NCBI GenBank assembly: GCA_039096225.1
Contig: JBBPEB010000034.1
Span: 806,001-870,000 of the forward strand
Direction: 5' to 3'
DNA from: Blastocystis sp. Blastoise
Lineage: Eukaryota; Sar; Bigyra; Opalinata; Blastocystidae
DNA length: 64,000 bases
A program made the position numbers and the translations under genes. Positions 26,401 through 40,580 of the stretch are shown here, piece after piece. The stretch's first letter is position 1. Each line of letters begins with the position of its first letter. The notes under the pieces were generated by a model that was not told the DNA's origin, searched no databases, and was given only the letters and a program-made list of their open reading frames with translations.

Positions 26401-29400
26401 TGATACATTCATCATATTCTCTTTAAAATTTTTCTTTAATTGATTATTCATTTCATTCAAAAGTACTTCAGGAAGACTTTCATCTTGTATTAAGCCATCA
26501 GATTGTATATGGAATAAAAATAAATGCTGAAGATTTGTTGTAAAGAAACTAGTAATTTCTGGTCGTTCACTTAATAATTGTTCAGAATAACCATCAGATA
26601 ATATAAAGAATGATTGAGTTTTAAGATCTTTGGATGGCTTTTCAAAAGCAAATAAATCTAATGGTGTTGAAGGTATCTTTTCTACTGTTTCTAAATCATA
26701 AATAATAGAAATCTTTTCATATAAATTATCTTTTGTTGGTATTAATTTAAATGCTTGTGAACGACCTCCTGTACAATATAGAGAAGTTGGTATACCTAAA
26801 CAATCACAAATAAGTAATAATAAACAACCTATTGTACTTCGTAATCTAGCTTTATTCACTTTATGACTTACATTCACATCAAATATCAAGTTCACTCGAG
26901 GAATATATTTATTCTCTCTCTTTTCACTCCTACGTATACTATTCACATAATATGATAATATACCTTTATAATTAACCAATATAAAATCTATAAGATTTTG
27001 ATTTCTATTAATAGCTTCTATATTAATTTGTTTCAAACGATCTTCATTTGATGATGTTATTTTAACTAAATCTAATATATTCTTTCGAGACATTACATCT
27101 TTAAATAAATTAGATAAAGACATAGATCTAAACTCTTGTAAAATCTTTTTAATATCATTTCTTTTAATTTCAAATTGTTTACGATCTTCTTCTTGTTTTT
27201 GTTGTTCTTCAGGATTTAAATCAGCATCTATAGAAATCACATGTGTAGCAGCTGACGCTATATTCTTAGCTTGATGTAAGATATCTTCAATATCATTTGG
27301 ATTAATATTACCCCCACTAATCACAGGATTTGAAGACTTTGGTTGTGAATCTGATTTAGAATCTGTTACCTTCTTTTCATATTTAAATTCTTTTGTATAT
27401 CTATTTAAAATATTCTCTATCGAAGAAGATTCATTCATTTGATAAATAGAATCTTTACAATTAAACCATACTAATTTATATGTATTATTAAATACACATA
27501 AACTCTTTTCAGCATAATAATAAATAGTTGAGAAATAAGTATCTTTATGACTTACTATATACTTTAATAAAGTATATATCTTATTTATATCATCACTATG
27601 AGTAGAGTCAAATAAACAATAAGGAGATTGTTGAATAGCATATACATATCGAGCAATATTCTTATCATTGAAATTCTTTAATAATGAACTACAAGTAGAT
27701 TCTAATTGAATACTTTGGGTTATTCTATTATCTTCTGCTTTTGGTTCTTCAAATATATTTATAATACCATTAGAATCAATGTAAAACTCATTATATCGAC
27801 AATTTATATTCATATTATAACGAATTAGATATTTAGTATTAAATACATATCTATTCTCTTTATTTCCTGAACGATAATAAAAAGTCTTACCATTCATAAT
27901 AAACGATATACTTGAACCAGCTACATTAAAGAACTTTGATCCATCTTTATAACATTCACAAGAACAATTCTCTTTTGTATATAAATATGAAATTTGACGT
28001 TCTACTGGAGCAATACAATTAATAACCGTATCTTTATGTTGTTTGCTTCTATTATCTTGATCTATATATTGAACACGTAAGACTAATGTGAACTCAAGTT
28101 TATCTTTTTTATCTATATCATATTCATCAGAAAATTGTATTTTTATTCCAGAAGAAACATTTTCAATAAGAATTAAATCATTATCACATTTACATATATA
28201 TTCATATTTCATAGGATTTAGTATAGGTATTAATAATGTTGGCTTATTATATGAATAAACATAAGTAGGTAAACGTAAAACATTATTATTATTCTCACTA
28301 GCTACAATTATTTGAGGAACAGATTCTAAAGATAATATATTAATACAATTCTCAAATTTTGGACTCTTTGTATATTTTAAGTAGTTCTCAGATCGTTTAT
28401 CAATATTATCTTTATTTACAAATACACGAGAACTTAATAAATGCTTATTTGTAGCATTAATAGTTTCTTCTATTGTTTTAAGTTCTTTTTCTTTTTCAAG
28501 CTTAGTTTTATATTTCGCATCATATTCCTTTACAATATTATTAATACGAATACTTATGTCTCGAAGATTCCTTACATACCTATCATCATTACTTAAATTA
28601 GGTACAGTATATGTATTTAATATATTTATTTCATCTGCATCTGTATAATATAAATCTTCTTTATTATAATGTCTACCTTTATCAGAATTCAAATAAGAAT
28701 AATCATTAGCTTGAGGTTCAGGATCCATAGAATAACAAGGTATTTCTACAGATTTACAATCAGATCTAAAGTAAAAAGGTAATGTACAACAAGAAGAAGT
28801 AAAAGAAATATCATAACGATCATTAATATCATTAGTTGTATCATATTTATAAAGCAGAATAGTATTTTCTTTTCGTTCACTAAAATCAGAATAAGATTGT
28901 TCACGATACAATAATGTTTTTTCAATAACAGGAAATTGTTCAATTCTAAATGATTTAGAAATATTATATAATACATGGCTTTCTTTCATTATATTACATA
29001 AAGAATCTAAGAGATAATTACATAATAATAATTGTTCATCTTCGAAAGAATCATGTCTAAATAAATCAGGAAGACTAACATAACGATATTCAATAGTTAC
29101 ATCATTCTCAATTCTATTTCTATTAATAATAACATTATAAGTAGAGAATGGAAGAGGAATAAATGAAGAATACATAGTCTTCTCTGATGATGGTTTTGAT
29201 TCAATTTTAAGTGAATGAGGTTCAAAAGTAATTGGTGCACGTTCTCCTTGATTATTAACTAATTGAAATTCAATAGAAATATCTCTACAAGTAGAAGGAT
29301 ATGTAATAAAAGCTACTTTAATAAATTGATTAGAAATAGGCTTTTCCTTTAAGAAATAACGAGATGAACGACTATCAATTAATTCTTGAACATTTTCTTG

Positions 29401-32400
29401 TAATTCTTTTGGTATGAAATAGCGTATAGTATTAATAGAATTAATAAATGCATTCCAACTATAATGATATAATTGTGTTACATACCATGATCGTATACTC
29501 TGTTTCTTCAAAATAAATTCTTTATTAATATCATATTTCTTATTAATATCTATTAAAACTAAAGGAATATTACTATCAAATTGATTTACATTTTGATCAT
29601 ATTGAGATTTCAAATCAGCACATTCAACATTCATATTTTGTAATTTTTCATTTATTTTATTATTATCATCATATAAAGTATCTAATTTGCCAGTTTTTTG
29701 TTCTAATTCTTCTATTTTATTAAATATATCATTAATTGAAGTTTTTCCTGAATCAGACATACTTTCAATAGCATCTTTAGCAAAATCTGAATAGGAACTA
29801 CGAACAAGAATTTCAATTAATAATGTAGACACAGGTGTATAGAATGCAGGGAATAATAATTGATATTTATCACGAATATTTAATTTAGAATCAATAATAT
29901 ATTGATCAAACGGTTCTATCTTTTTATTAATCATATTCTTTAATATTCCATAATAAATGCGTAAATCATTTGATGGAATTATCATATTATGATGATGATG
30001 ATGATGCAAGAATCGAATATAATTATTTTTATTAATAGTACACTTATCATTTATATCTAATTCACATTGAATACTATAATCTTTTGGTAATGATTTAATA
30101 GAATTAAAACAATCAATATTCAATAAATCATTTTTAGAAGGATCAATATAACTTATTAATTCATATGGATAAGATAATATAAGAACAGGATAATAATTAT
30201 AAAGTTGAACTTGTATACTCATTGTACTAAATAATGTTTTAAATAGTTCTTCAATTGTTGATATATCTGATATTTCTGTATTCGTAATACCATATAAACC
30301 ATAATGGCAACAATTCAATAATGCAATACGTAATTGTTCAACCTTGACTTCTTTATGAATATATAAATCCTTTGTATGAATTATTTCTAATAATTGTGGA
30401 GATAAAATAATATATTGTGCATAACCACAATATATATTCATAAAGAAATTAATAATTATTTTAATATCTTTAATGCAATCAGTAATAAATAATATATTCT
30501 TAGCAATATCTTCAATCTTCATATTTATATAAGGTAATATTTCAGGTGTATTCATAAGAATAGGAACAGGATTCAATTTCGCTCGATTTATATCAACCAT
30601 AAAATGACTTAATCGTATATATTCCTTATAATAATTCATTGTAATTCTCTTATAGTCTACAGGTATATCTATTGATTTCTCAGTATTCATTAATAAATCT
30701 CTTTTCTTTTCTAAATCAGGATCATCTTTTGAAATAGATTGTTTAATTGATTCTTGCATACTTTTTGGTACACTATTAATAACATCATCAAGTAAAGAAT
30801 CACCTGTATCCATATATGAATTTTTTATCCTACGAATCTCTTCAAATTTATTGTGAACTTTTTCTATTTCTTCATCTAATTCTTTAAATATAGGTAAATA
30901 TTTTTTAATCTCATTTTGTTGAATAAAAAGATTATTATTAACTCGAAGAGAGACCTCGAATCGTTTACTTGCTGTTGAATTATCTTTAGTAACCTCTTGA
31001 TAATAACCATCTAATTCTTCACATTTATTCTTTATATCAAATAATTCTTTTAAAAATAAATCTATATTCTCATCAGCAACTTCTTCAAGCTTTAAATCTA
31101 AAGCTTCTAAAACATTATGAAATTCTTGAAAAGATATTGTAGAAAGAAAACTATCATATTTACCAGTAACATAAGCAAAATAAAAACGATCAATCTCATT
31201 AGATATTTCAAAATAATCAAATGGATTAGAAGAAGAAAAATATGTATTTATGGTTTTATTAATAGGTATAGACATAATTGGCTCATAATATTTATCACTA
31301 AATCTTAACCATCTTAATAAAAATTTATATTCTTCTGCATGTGCAGATAAAATAAAAGGATCAAAACCAAATTTATTATATACATGATTATATATATAAT
31401 TAAGTGGATAATATAATATACTACGTATCCATAATCGTAAAGAATTCTTTATTATTTGTATATCTTCATTTGAAAAGATATGAATATTTTGTTTAAGACA
31501 TTCTACAATCAATGGACCAAATTTCTTTTCATTCTCAGGAGTATAACTATTTTGAATCATATTAATAAAGTCATTTTTAAATTCATTATCCATTTCTATA
31601 TTCTTAAGTTGTCTATCTCTTGGATTATATTGTAAAGAATTTGAAAATTCAATTGCGCTAATAGCTTCAATAGATTCATCTGAATTTAATATACGAATTA
31701 ATTTTCTTGTTGATAATCCTTTTATTTCACTATTATTATTATCTATACTTTTAGGAATATAATTACCAATTGGTTTATTAAAATTATTATCTAAATCACA
31801 TAATTCACATATATTTTTATATGTAGATAATGATTCTGCATATAATAATATACATCTACTTTGAAGAGGTGCAGGTATAGATACAATGGAATTTGATGAT
31901 AAGGTTAATATAATACGGAAATCAGGATGTATATATTTAACACATTCATTATTACTATCAGAATCTTTAGAATTTGATTTAACTTTATATAATAAAGGAT
32001 TTATTATATTTTCAATAACATTTAATGTAGGTTGTTCTTCTAAAAGTGAATTCAAACGTTCTAAAATATCTCCTGAAGCAAATTGAATACCATCAATATT
32101 AATCCAATAACCTTTTTCCATAGCTGTTAATAAAGGTCCTTCTCGGAATACTAAAGTACTATTCTTATTATTATCTGAGATATTATTATTATTATTATTA
32201 TTATCAATATCAATAGTATTGTCTTCTTCTTCTTCTAGATTACTACGCTCCATTCTACCAATAAGAATCGATGAATCACTTTCATTATTAAGAGGAACAA
32301 TAAGTAATTTCTTACCCATTATTTTAGCCATATTTGTAAGTACATGTGTTTTTCCTGAAGGAGATGGACCATAAATTAATATACCTCGTTTACTATAATA

Positions 32401-35400
32401 AGCAATAGATAATTGAGATAATAATCTCATTTCTGAATTTGTTAATAAAAGAGATGGAAATCTATCAATACATTCTATAGAAGTAATAAATGTACTTTCT
32501 AATTGTAAATAGCTTTTATTATTTTTTTTATCTTCATAAATAGAATGTTGAATAATATCTGATAAATTTAAACCAAGTGATTTCTCAAGAGATTCACGAT
32601 CTTCAGGTAAATATTTACATATAATAGAAATCCATAAAGCTTCTTCTATAAAAATAGGATTCTTACTAATCTCTACTGATTGATATATCATTGATTTAGC
32701 CTTTAATATATCACGAAATGAAAAATTGATACGTGTTTCCTTACTTTTATTAATCGCATTAGAAACTAATGAATTTATATGTGACTTTAAATATTCTTTA
32801 TAACTAACAATATCAGTATTACTATTTTTAGATATTTTTTTATCATCATTATATTTATTTAAATATTCATTGGTATATATATCTTTAATACATTTATTAA
32901 AAATCTTATTACTTAATCTTGTTAGTTCATGAGATTCAAAGTCTAGATTACGGAAATAAAAACTCTTATCAATAATAGATTTTGGTAAAATACAACGACT
33001 ATTCGATATAACAGCAGGATTCTCACAAATAATTATTAATAATCGTGGTAATTCAATTTCTATATCTCCTGGAATATGAAAACTACCTCTTTTACTAGCT
33101 TGTGTAATTAAAGTAGATATAGTATCTAATAATTCAGGAGAAGCAACATTTAATTCATCTAATAATAATCCTATTGTATATTCACCTTTATATAATCTAT
33201 ATTTCTTATTATTCTTATATTTATCAATAATATTTGAATTATCAGGATCGAATATATAATAGCCTTTATCATCTTTAGTTTTACATTTATCTTTACCTTT
33301 TAATAAGAAACTTAATTTACTATCTTTAAATTTAACACTTCCTTCACTAACATTAGGAGATATAGAACCAAATACATTTCCAATATCTATATTTCGAGAA
33401 AAATTTTGGCGAATATAAGGAATATTTAACTCTTCAAATATACGAATAGCTAAATCAGATTTACCAATACCTGGTGCTCCTTCTAATATTATTGAACAAT
33501 AATCAGTTTTCAATTCTTTATTATCAATTATCTTTTTAATGTCTTGAGTATTTTCTGTTTCAAGTGAATTTGTATTAGAACTAGAATTAGAATTCGATTT
33601 ATTACTCTCTTTAGAACATACTATCTCTTTTACTAATAATAATGAAATAATCATATGTATTGTTGTAATAGATAAACATAAATAATTGTTACTATCAATA
33701 TCACGTATTCCCTCTATTTTCTGTTTAAATCTTTCATGATTAGAATCCTCTTTAAATATTTTGTTAGTCAAACCTAATAATTTATTCTCATCATTATAGT
33801 CTATTGTTTGAGGATAAGTGAATAATTCCTTCATATCATCACTACATTGACATGTTTTCAATAATTCACATCTTTCCTTTTCTGTACCTGAAATATATTT
33901 TAAATAAAAATAAGCATCTATTTCATTAAAAAAAAGATGAGAAACAGCATTAAATTTATTTTTGAATATTAAAGATTCTTTTTCTAATAATTTATTATTA
34001 TTATTATTATCATTATGAGATAAATTATAATCAGAACAAGGTAAATAAATAAAATAATTATGAAGATCTATTCCACCAAAATTATCTTTTTCAATAGTAG
34101 CAACAAATCGACAATTCTGAAGATTTACTTGATATCCTCTATCAGATTCATGTAATAAGAAAGAATAGCCACTTAAATAACTATCAAATAAAGAATTTAA
34201 TCGAGGAATAACATTATCATTCAATAATTCAAAATGATTTAATAATAAAGCTTTCTCTTTAAATATACCTAAAGTAATTTGACCAGGTTTAAAAATCATA
34301 CTTGTATCTGGTTTTTCTGATAAACATCGTTCAATATCGTTAATCCAGTCTTTTAATGCTTTATATTTATCATCTCCTGAATGAATATTAATATTTAATT
34401 TTGTAATTTCTGCTTTTATTCTTTCATATAATGATTGAATATCTTTCTTACTATAAATAGTAGATAATCCAATTAAATAATCACATTCTAAAGATCTTGA
34501 TAATTCAATAGTATCCATATTATTCTTTAGTATATCAATAAATTGATCTTTTGATTCAGATCCACCAATAAGAATAGGAGGAATTGTACTTAAACTTTGA
34601 AGAATATAATAACGAAATAAAGTATCATAACACCATTGACAAGTAGATAAATTAATTCTATCAGGAATATCTACTTCAAAAATAGAATTTGTTAATTTAT
34701 TTTGTTTTGTTACTTGACCAATTTCATAATTTACAAATTTCATAATTTTCTTTTTCATATCTTCAATTTCAATATCTGGAGGTTTATAATCATCATTATG
34801 TGTTTTTAAACAATGAGTAGCAATAGCAATTAAAAATATAGAATTCATATGTAGAAAAGAAGAAGGTTGATATAAACATACAATACCAGCCATATATTCA
34901 TTAGATTGATCAAAAGAGACATTACGACAATAACGTTGATAGATTTCATAATATATTAACAACTGTTGAATGGAAATAGATTCATAACGATATAATCGAC
35001 ATAAAAGAGGATGATGAAGAATTAATTCTATTTCTGATTGTGTATATAAATCTACATATACTCTTTGAATATAAGAAGGTAAATCATGATGAATCTTATT
35101 TTGTTGATAAGATTTAAATACATATATTAATCTGAAATTACTAGAAATAGGATATTCTTTACCTAAATAAACAACAGATGTTGCTAAAGGATCAATAAAT
35201 TGTTGAATAGATTCAATTAATTCTTCAGATAAATAATGAGCATTCTCTAATATTAATATAGTTCCTTCTTTTTTTTCTAAAGCTTCTAATAAAGGTCCTT
35301 GTTTAAATCTTGCACCTTGAGAAGCTGATTCTTTTGAAGAACTTGAAGAAAATGTATAACTACCTATTAATTGACTTATATCTGTATCTGGAGTTAAGAA

Positions 35401-38400
35401 AATTGTTTTATGATGTTCTATTAATCCAGTATTCTTTAGTACATTCAAAAGAAGATGTGTTTTACCTGTAGATTTCAATCCAATTAAACTAGTTGTTCTA
35501 TGTTCACAAATAGAACTAAATAATTCATTATATTTATCACAACGAGTAGAAGGAACATAATTATCTAATATTGATAAATGTTTACCTTTTGAAGTACAAT
35601 AATCTTTAATTAATTGTTCTTTCTGTTCAAATGATAATTCACACATTTCATATATGAAATCTAAGCTAATATAATATTTCTTCTTATCAAAAAATTTAGA
35701 TTGAGAATCGATGAATTGTTTCATATTTATATATAAATTCTTTTCATTTTCATCATTTATATTCTCAATTACACTTGTAGAAATATTATTAAAATAATCT
35801 TTTGGCTCTTTATATAAAGTAGAACACTTTTCATTAAGCATATCATCACTAATACATAAATGTATAAATCGATTGTTAAGAGCAGGAGAGAAATGATTAA
35901 GATCATTAACAGAACAAGTAGCAATAATACGGAATAATGGATCTACAATAAGATCTCCATTACATTGTCGTTCATCAAAACGAACACTACTAGGCTCAAT
36001 CTTATCATTACTATCATTTAATACATGATATTCTACTTCTAATAAATTATTTAATCTTTCAAAAGAATTAGAATTCATTAATCCTATATTTTGTATAACA
36101 CATATATCACCTTCATCAGCAGCTTTTAATAATTCTGAATCTACCCATTGAGGTATATATTCGTGGCTATTAATATCTTCTTCTAATTTAGAAGAACCAA
36201 TTAAATTTCCAGCTGTAATACCTTTAGAACAATATAAAGTTCTATATACACTAGAATAACGTAATTTAATATCATTATTATTGTTATTGATTTCACCATA
36301 TATTTGTTGACGATGATATAAGAATGCATATACATATTTACGAGCAACATATTCATCAGAGGCACATACTATTACATGACTACCACTATTTAAAGCAATA
36401 TCTAATTGTTTACCTATATATTGGAATACAATAGGATCTAAAGGTTCACCAGGATAATCTAAGCCTCTTTTAGCATCACTGAATCCATCTGAATTCTTTG
36501 ATCTTGTAGATTGATCTTGTTGAAGAAGTTGTTCCATTAATTGTTTACGATTAAATCCTTGTGTATAATGAGTATTATATACTATTGGCCATATATCATT
36601 ATAATCAATTCTTAATTTCATCATAGAAATAGCTCTATTAGCATCTCGAATTGTATAATACTTATTAATAATTCGTTTTCCAGTATCAAGAACAGCTTCA
36701 TTATGTATTTGTAATAATTGACTTTCAAATTCATCATTTCCAATATTCTTTTTCTCAATAAATTGTTGAATTTCTTTTGGAGATATAGGAGGAAATACTT
36801 CTTCATTTAATACTCTGAAATAACCACGAATATCTGTATTTAAACTATCTCTTTTATATTCAGATCCAGCAGGATTTTGTGTAGCTATAATACGGAAATA
36901 AGGATTCATTTCTCTTATTTCATATTGTTCCATATTATCAATAAAGATTTGTTTAGAATCTAAGAAAGATAAGATTGATTGAACAATAGATTGAGGAGCT
37001 AAAGACAATTCATCTAATAATAATATACCACCATAAATAAATGCTTCTGTAAAAGCACCAGATTTAAATACAAGAACATGATGTTTATTATTTGTTTGTA
37101 AAGTAATTTCACCAATTAAATCTTCAGGAGAAGAAGTTTGAGAGAAATTATAACGAATGACACGAATACCACTTCTTTTACTTACATATTCTACACTATA
37201 AGTTTTACCACAAGATGTAGGTCCTTCAATTAATAATGGAATATTATGTTGAATAGCTTGTTCAATATGAGAAACACGTTGTTCAGATTCAGGAGTTGAA
37301 ATAAATGTATTCTTTCGACTCATAAGATTAATAGATCGATAAGGATGTATAGTATAAGAGTGATCTTTTATAATATAATTTAATGTATTTTCTATGGAAT
37401 GAACAATCACATAATCAGCAGTAATTCTTAATAGACCTATTTCTTCTATAAATACACTTAATCCTTTATAATGAGGTTCTTTCTTTTCATTTTCATCACT
37501 AGTATAATGAATAGGATCGTTAGGACGAATACAGAAGAAATTAATAGTTTGATTATCTAGATAATTCATATCTAATTCTATATTTTTAAGTAAAGGAAGA
37601 TAGAAATAAACTTCATTTTCAGTTGATTGATAACTAAAATTAATATAATCACCAAGAGATAATGTATCTAATCCATTATATAAAGAACAAGGAAGAGATA
37701 GAATAGAAGTACATTTATCATTATTTTGAGTTGATGGTTTCTCATGTAATGTATGTAATATAAGGTTATTAGGAGTAATAAGTGCAGGAGATTGAGTATT
37801 TAAATCAAAAGCAAGATAGCAAGGTGCATAAGGGGTATATCCATAAGGAGAAGGATGATTTTCTTTAGTAGAGAAATACGAAGAAGGATCTGCAAGAGTA
37901 TGAGGTATAGTATTATCTATATATATATAGATATATAGTAAGTAATAATTTGAATAATGAAATTTATATTACATTAATTAATTATATATATATACGAAAC
38001 TTATATTCTAGTTTTTCAAAGGATTCAAGATTAGATTCATCATATATTAATTTATTACCATTAAACTATATAGATAATATATAATTATATATATATATTT
38101 ATAGAGAATAAATATACAGAGAAACGTTGTAGTTCTTCAGGAGTAGCATGATTATTAATATATTTTTTATATAAATAAGTAAAGAATTGTAGATATTCTT
38201 GATTTTTCATATCCAGTTCTTCACAATTAATAGAAAAACTCTGTAATGAAATAAGTTTAGTATAGAGTTCAGCAAGACTGAAAAACTCACATAATTCATC
38301 CTTATAACAAGATACTATATATTATATATATATAGGTATATATAGAGATATATATACCTTTTAGACACATTTTAGAAGGAGTAATAACTAAAGTATTATC

Positions 38401-40580
38401 TTTATAGAAACAAGTATATTCAAGACTATTCACAGAACGATCTATATTTTATGTTTATTATATTTATTATATTTATATTTATTATAATTATTATATTTTA
38501 TACCATCAATAATGATTTCTGTGACTGTAGAAAGATAATCCTGTTGAAATAATGAAATATCAGCAAAATGATTCGAAACATCATGAAGATCAACTATATA
38601 TATATATAATGATAATGATAATAATAACAAAATAATTACAGTAGAGACAAATATTGATATTATTCTTTATTAATTCAGAATATTCTTCATCTGATGATAA
38701 ATTCATATTATTCTCAAAAAACTTATCTTCAGAAATACCTATAGAAATATAAATATATATAAATATAACAATAATTGTATTTACTTTACAAATATCTATT
38801 TATTAAATAATAACTTATATATATACTACGTTTAATGATAAACTTTTGTTTACAAAAAACATCAGGAGCCTTTTTTAACTATATATAAATAAAGAATATT
38901 AAATTATTTAGTTATATATATATATACATTAAGAACAGAAATATATAATTCTTTAATTTGATTTTGCCTAATAGAATCAATGTTTTCAGGAGTAAGTTCA
39001 TTATTATTATATAGAACATAAATAGGATCACCATATTGTTTCTATTATTTATATTAATCAAATAAACATTTTATATATATATACTTTTAAGAAATCTATG
39101 AATGTTTTATAATAATAATATTTTGTAAAATTTTCGTATATAGTGATTTTACGAGTATTTAAGTCATTAATATAAATAGTTTTGGGGGACTTTTTCTATA
39201 TATATATATATATAATACTACAAATATATACAGATAAATAATCAGTAATTTGTTGTTTTAAAGAATCAATATTGTTTCTATATATATAGTATAGTATAAT
39301 AAATAGAATTTAATATTATATATATACTTAACATCTTCTTCGAATTTATCTGCTATATATATTATAGTATTACTATTATTGAGAAGAATAAATAAAAAAG
39401 AAAACTTATAAATCAAATAGAAATATATATATATATACAATTAACATGAAAACCAAGATTATTTAAATAAGTATTAAGATTATTATTCTTTATATAATCT
39501 ATAATCTTATTCTTAGAATATTTTTTATTTAATGTTTTTTGAATAGTCTCTTCACTATATTCTTGTAATAATGAATTCATTTCATTTTCTATAGTTTTCA
39601 TATTATTGTTCATACATAATTTAATTAATATTATTTCAAGACTCTCCTGGTTTTTCAAGCATTCTTTAACTATTTCAATTTTAGTATTTTCTTTTTTATC
39701 TGAATTATCCACAGGAGATACTATATATATTAATATATAAACAATAAGTTACTATTTATATATATATATTTACATTGAGAATCTTTAGAAGGATTCTTAT
39801 TTGAAGAAGAAGGAGTAGAATTATTCTATATATACTTATAATAGTATAGACACATTATACATAATAATTATTCTATATATATATTTATAATAGTATAGAC
39901 ACATTATACATAATAATTATAATATATATATACTTATAATAGTATAGACACATTAAACATAATAATTATAATATATATAACACTTTATTATTTTAAAGAA
40001 AATCTTTATATATATATACGTCAAAAAGTAATATAAAGAATTATTGATAATATTTTGGAATATATTTAGAAGCAATGTTATCATAGTAAGCAATTTGTAC
40101 ATTAATAGTATATCCTGTTGAAAGAGATGTATTCTAAAGGAAAACAAAAGATAATAATAATATAAATGAAATACATATCAATTCTATAGATAAATTAATA
40201 TATACATTTGTATCATTTTTATTTGGTTCTGAATTTAATTTCATTGGATAAAAATCTTTCATCTTTGGAAATGTCTCAAGAAAACTTTCTTCAGATATAT
40301 CTAAGACAACACAAACATCATTGTTCATTTGTATTATTTTTTCAACACTAGAATCTTTGTTGATCACTTCTTGGTCTCCTTTATAAAGTGTATAATCAAT
40401 ATTATTGTCTTCATGTTTCCATTCCTATAATAAATATTATTATAATGTATATGAATGAATTACTATGCATCTGTGTAAGAATTCTGTAGCTGTTTCATTA
40501 AAATTTATTTCTCTCAATGCACATTTTCTTTTAATTATCTTATTATCACAAGAGAATCGATATCTCACTTGAGCACTCAT
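23410..40580 (-). CDS. Giant midasin/dynein-like AAA+ ATPase with C-terminal vWA and GATase-like domains
   Basis: Protein of roughly 5,200-5,400 aa. The last exon (about 23410-37921) is open for ~14.5 kb; its frame is also open upstream of the first Met at 37569, so the gene continues 5' through about fifteen short exons to a proposed start MSAQVRYRFSCDN at 40580. Numbering from Met 37569: AAA1 GPTSCGKT (~116) with LLLDEL; AAA2 degenerate (~396); AAA3 GLKSTGKT (~693) with weak Walker B; AAA4 degenerate (~1000); AAA5 GAPGIGKS (~1362) with LLLDELN; AAA6 GPSPSGKT (~1730) with INIDGIQ. Coiled coils lie near 2190-2330 and 2610-2660, vWA-like domains near 3558, 3903 and 4476, and a GATase/ThuA-like domain at ~4160-4433. 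Module order recalls midasin (Rea1/Mdn1), a ribosome-assembly ATPase, but the acidic tail is missing and the C-terminus differs. The 5' start and exon 3 splice are tentative. Confidence 0.8.
29988..30006. repeat. CAT x6 tract coding poly-His
   Basis: On the minus strand six CAT codons give HHHHHH in the giant AAA+ protein (about residue 2523), just after the AAA ring and between the coiled-coil segments. Confidence 0.85.
39826..39985. repeat. Tandem ~55-bp minisatellite, three copies, in a 5' intron
   Basis: Three consecutive copies of a unit containing TAATAGTATAGACACATTA followed by ATAATAATTATAATATATA-type sequence, differing by a few bases. The unit is not a simple dinucleotide repeat. 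It lies between the exons encoding NTSLSTGYTIN and NNSTPSSSNKN of the giant gene, so it appears intronic. Confidence 0.8.

Noticed and set aside
23820-36806. Several 60-76 aa frames inside the giant AAA+ exon
   Set aside because: Out-of-frame or antisense shadows of a continuous, well-supported coding exon.
23410-37569. Calling the giant protein plain midasin (MDN1)
   Set aside because: No acidic linker, altered MIDAS motifs, several degenerate AAA sites and an extra GATase-like domain; similarity is in the AAA part and overall order.
23410-37569. Viral or mobile-element origin of the giant gene
   Set aside because: No capsid, polymerase, integrase or terminal-repeat signal; 5' exons share the genome's intron style.
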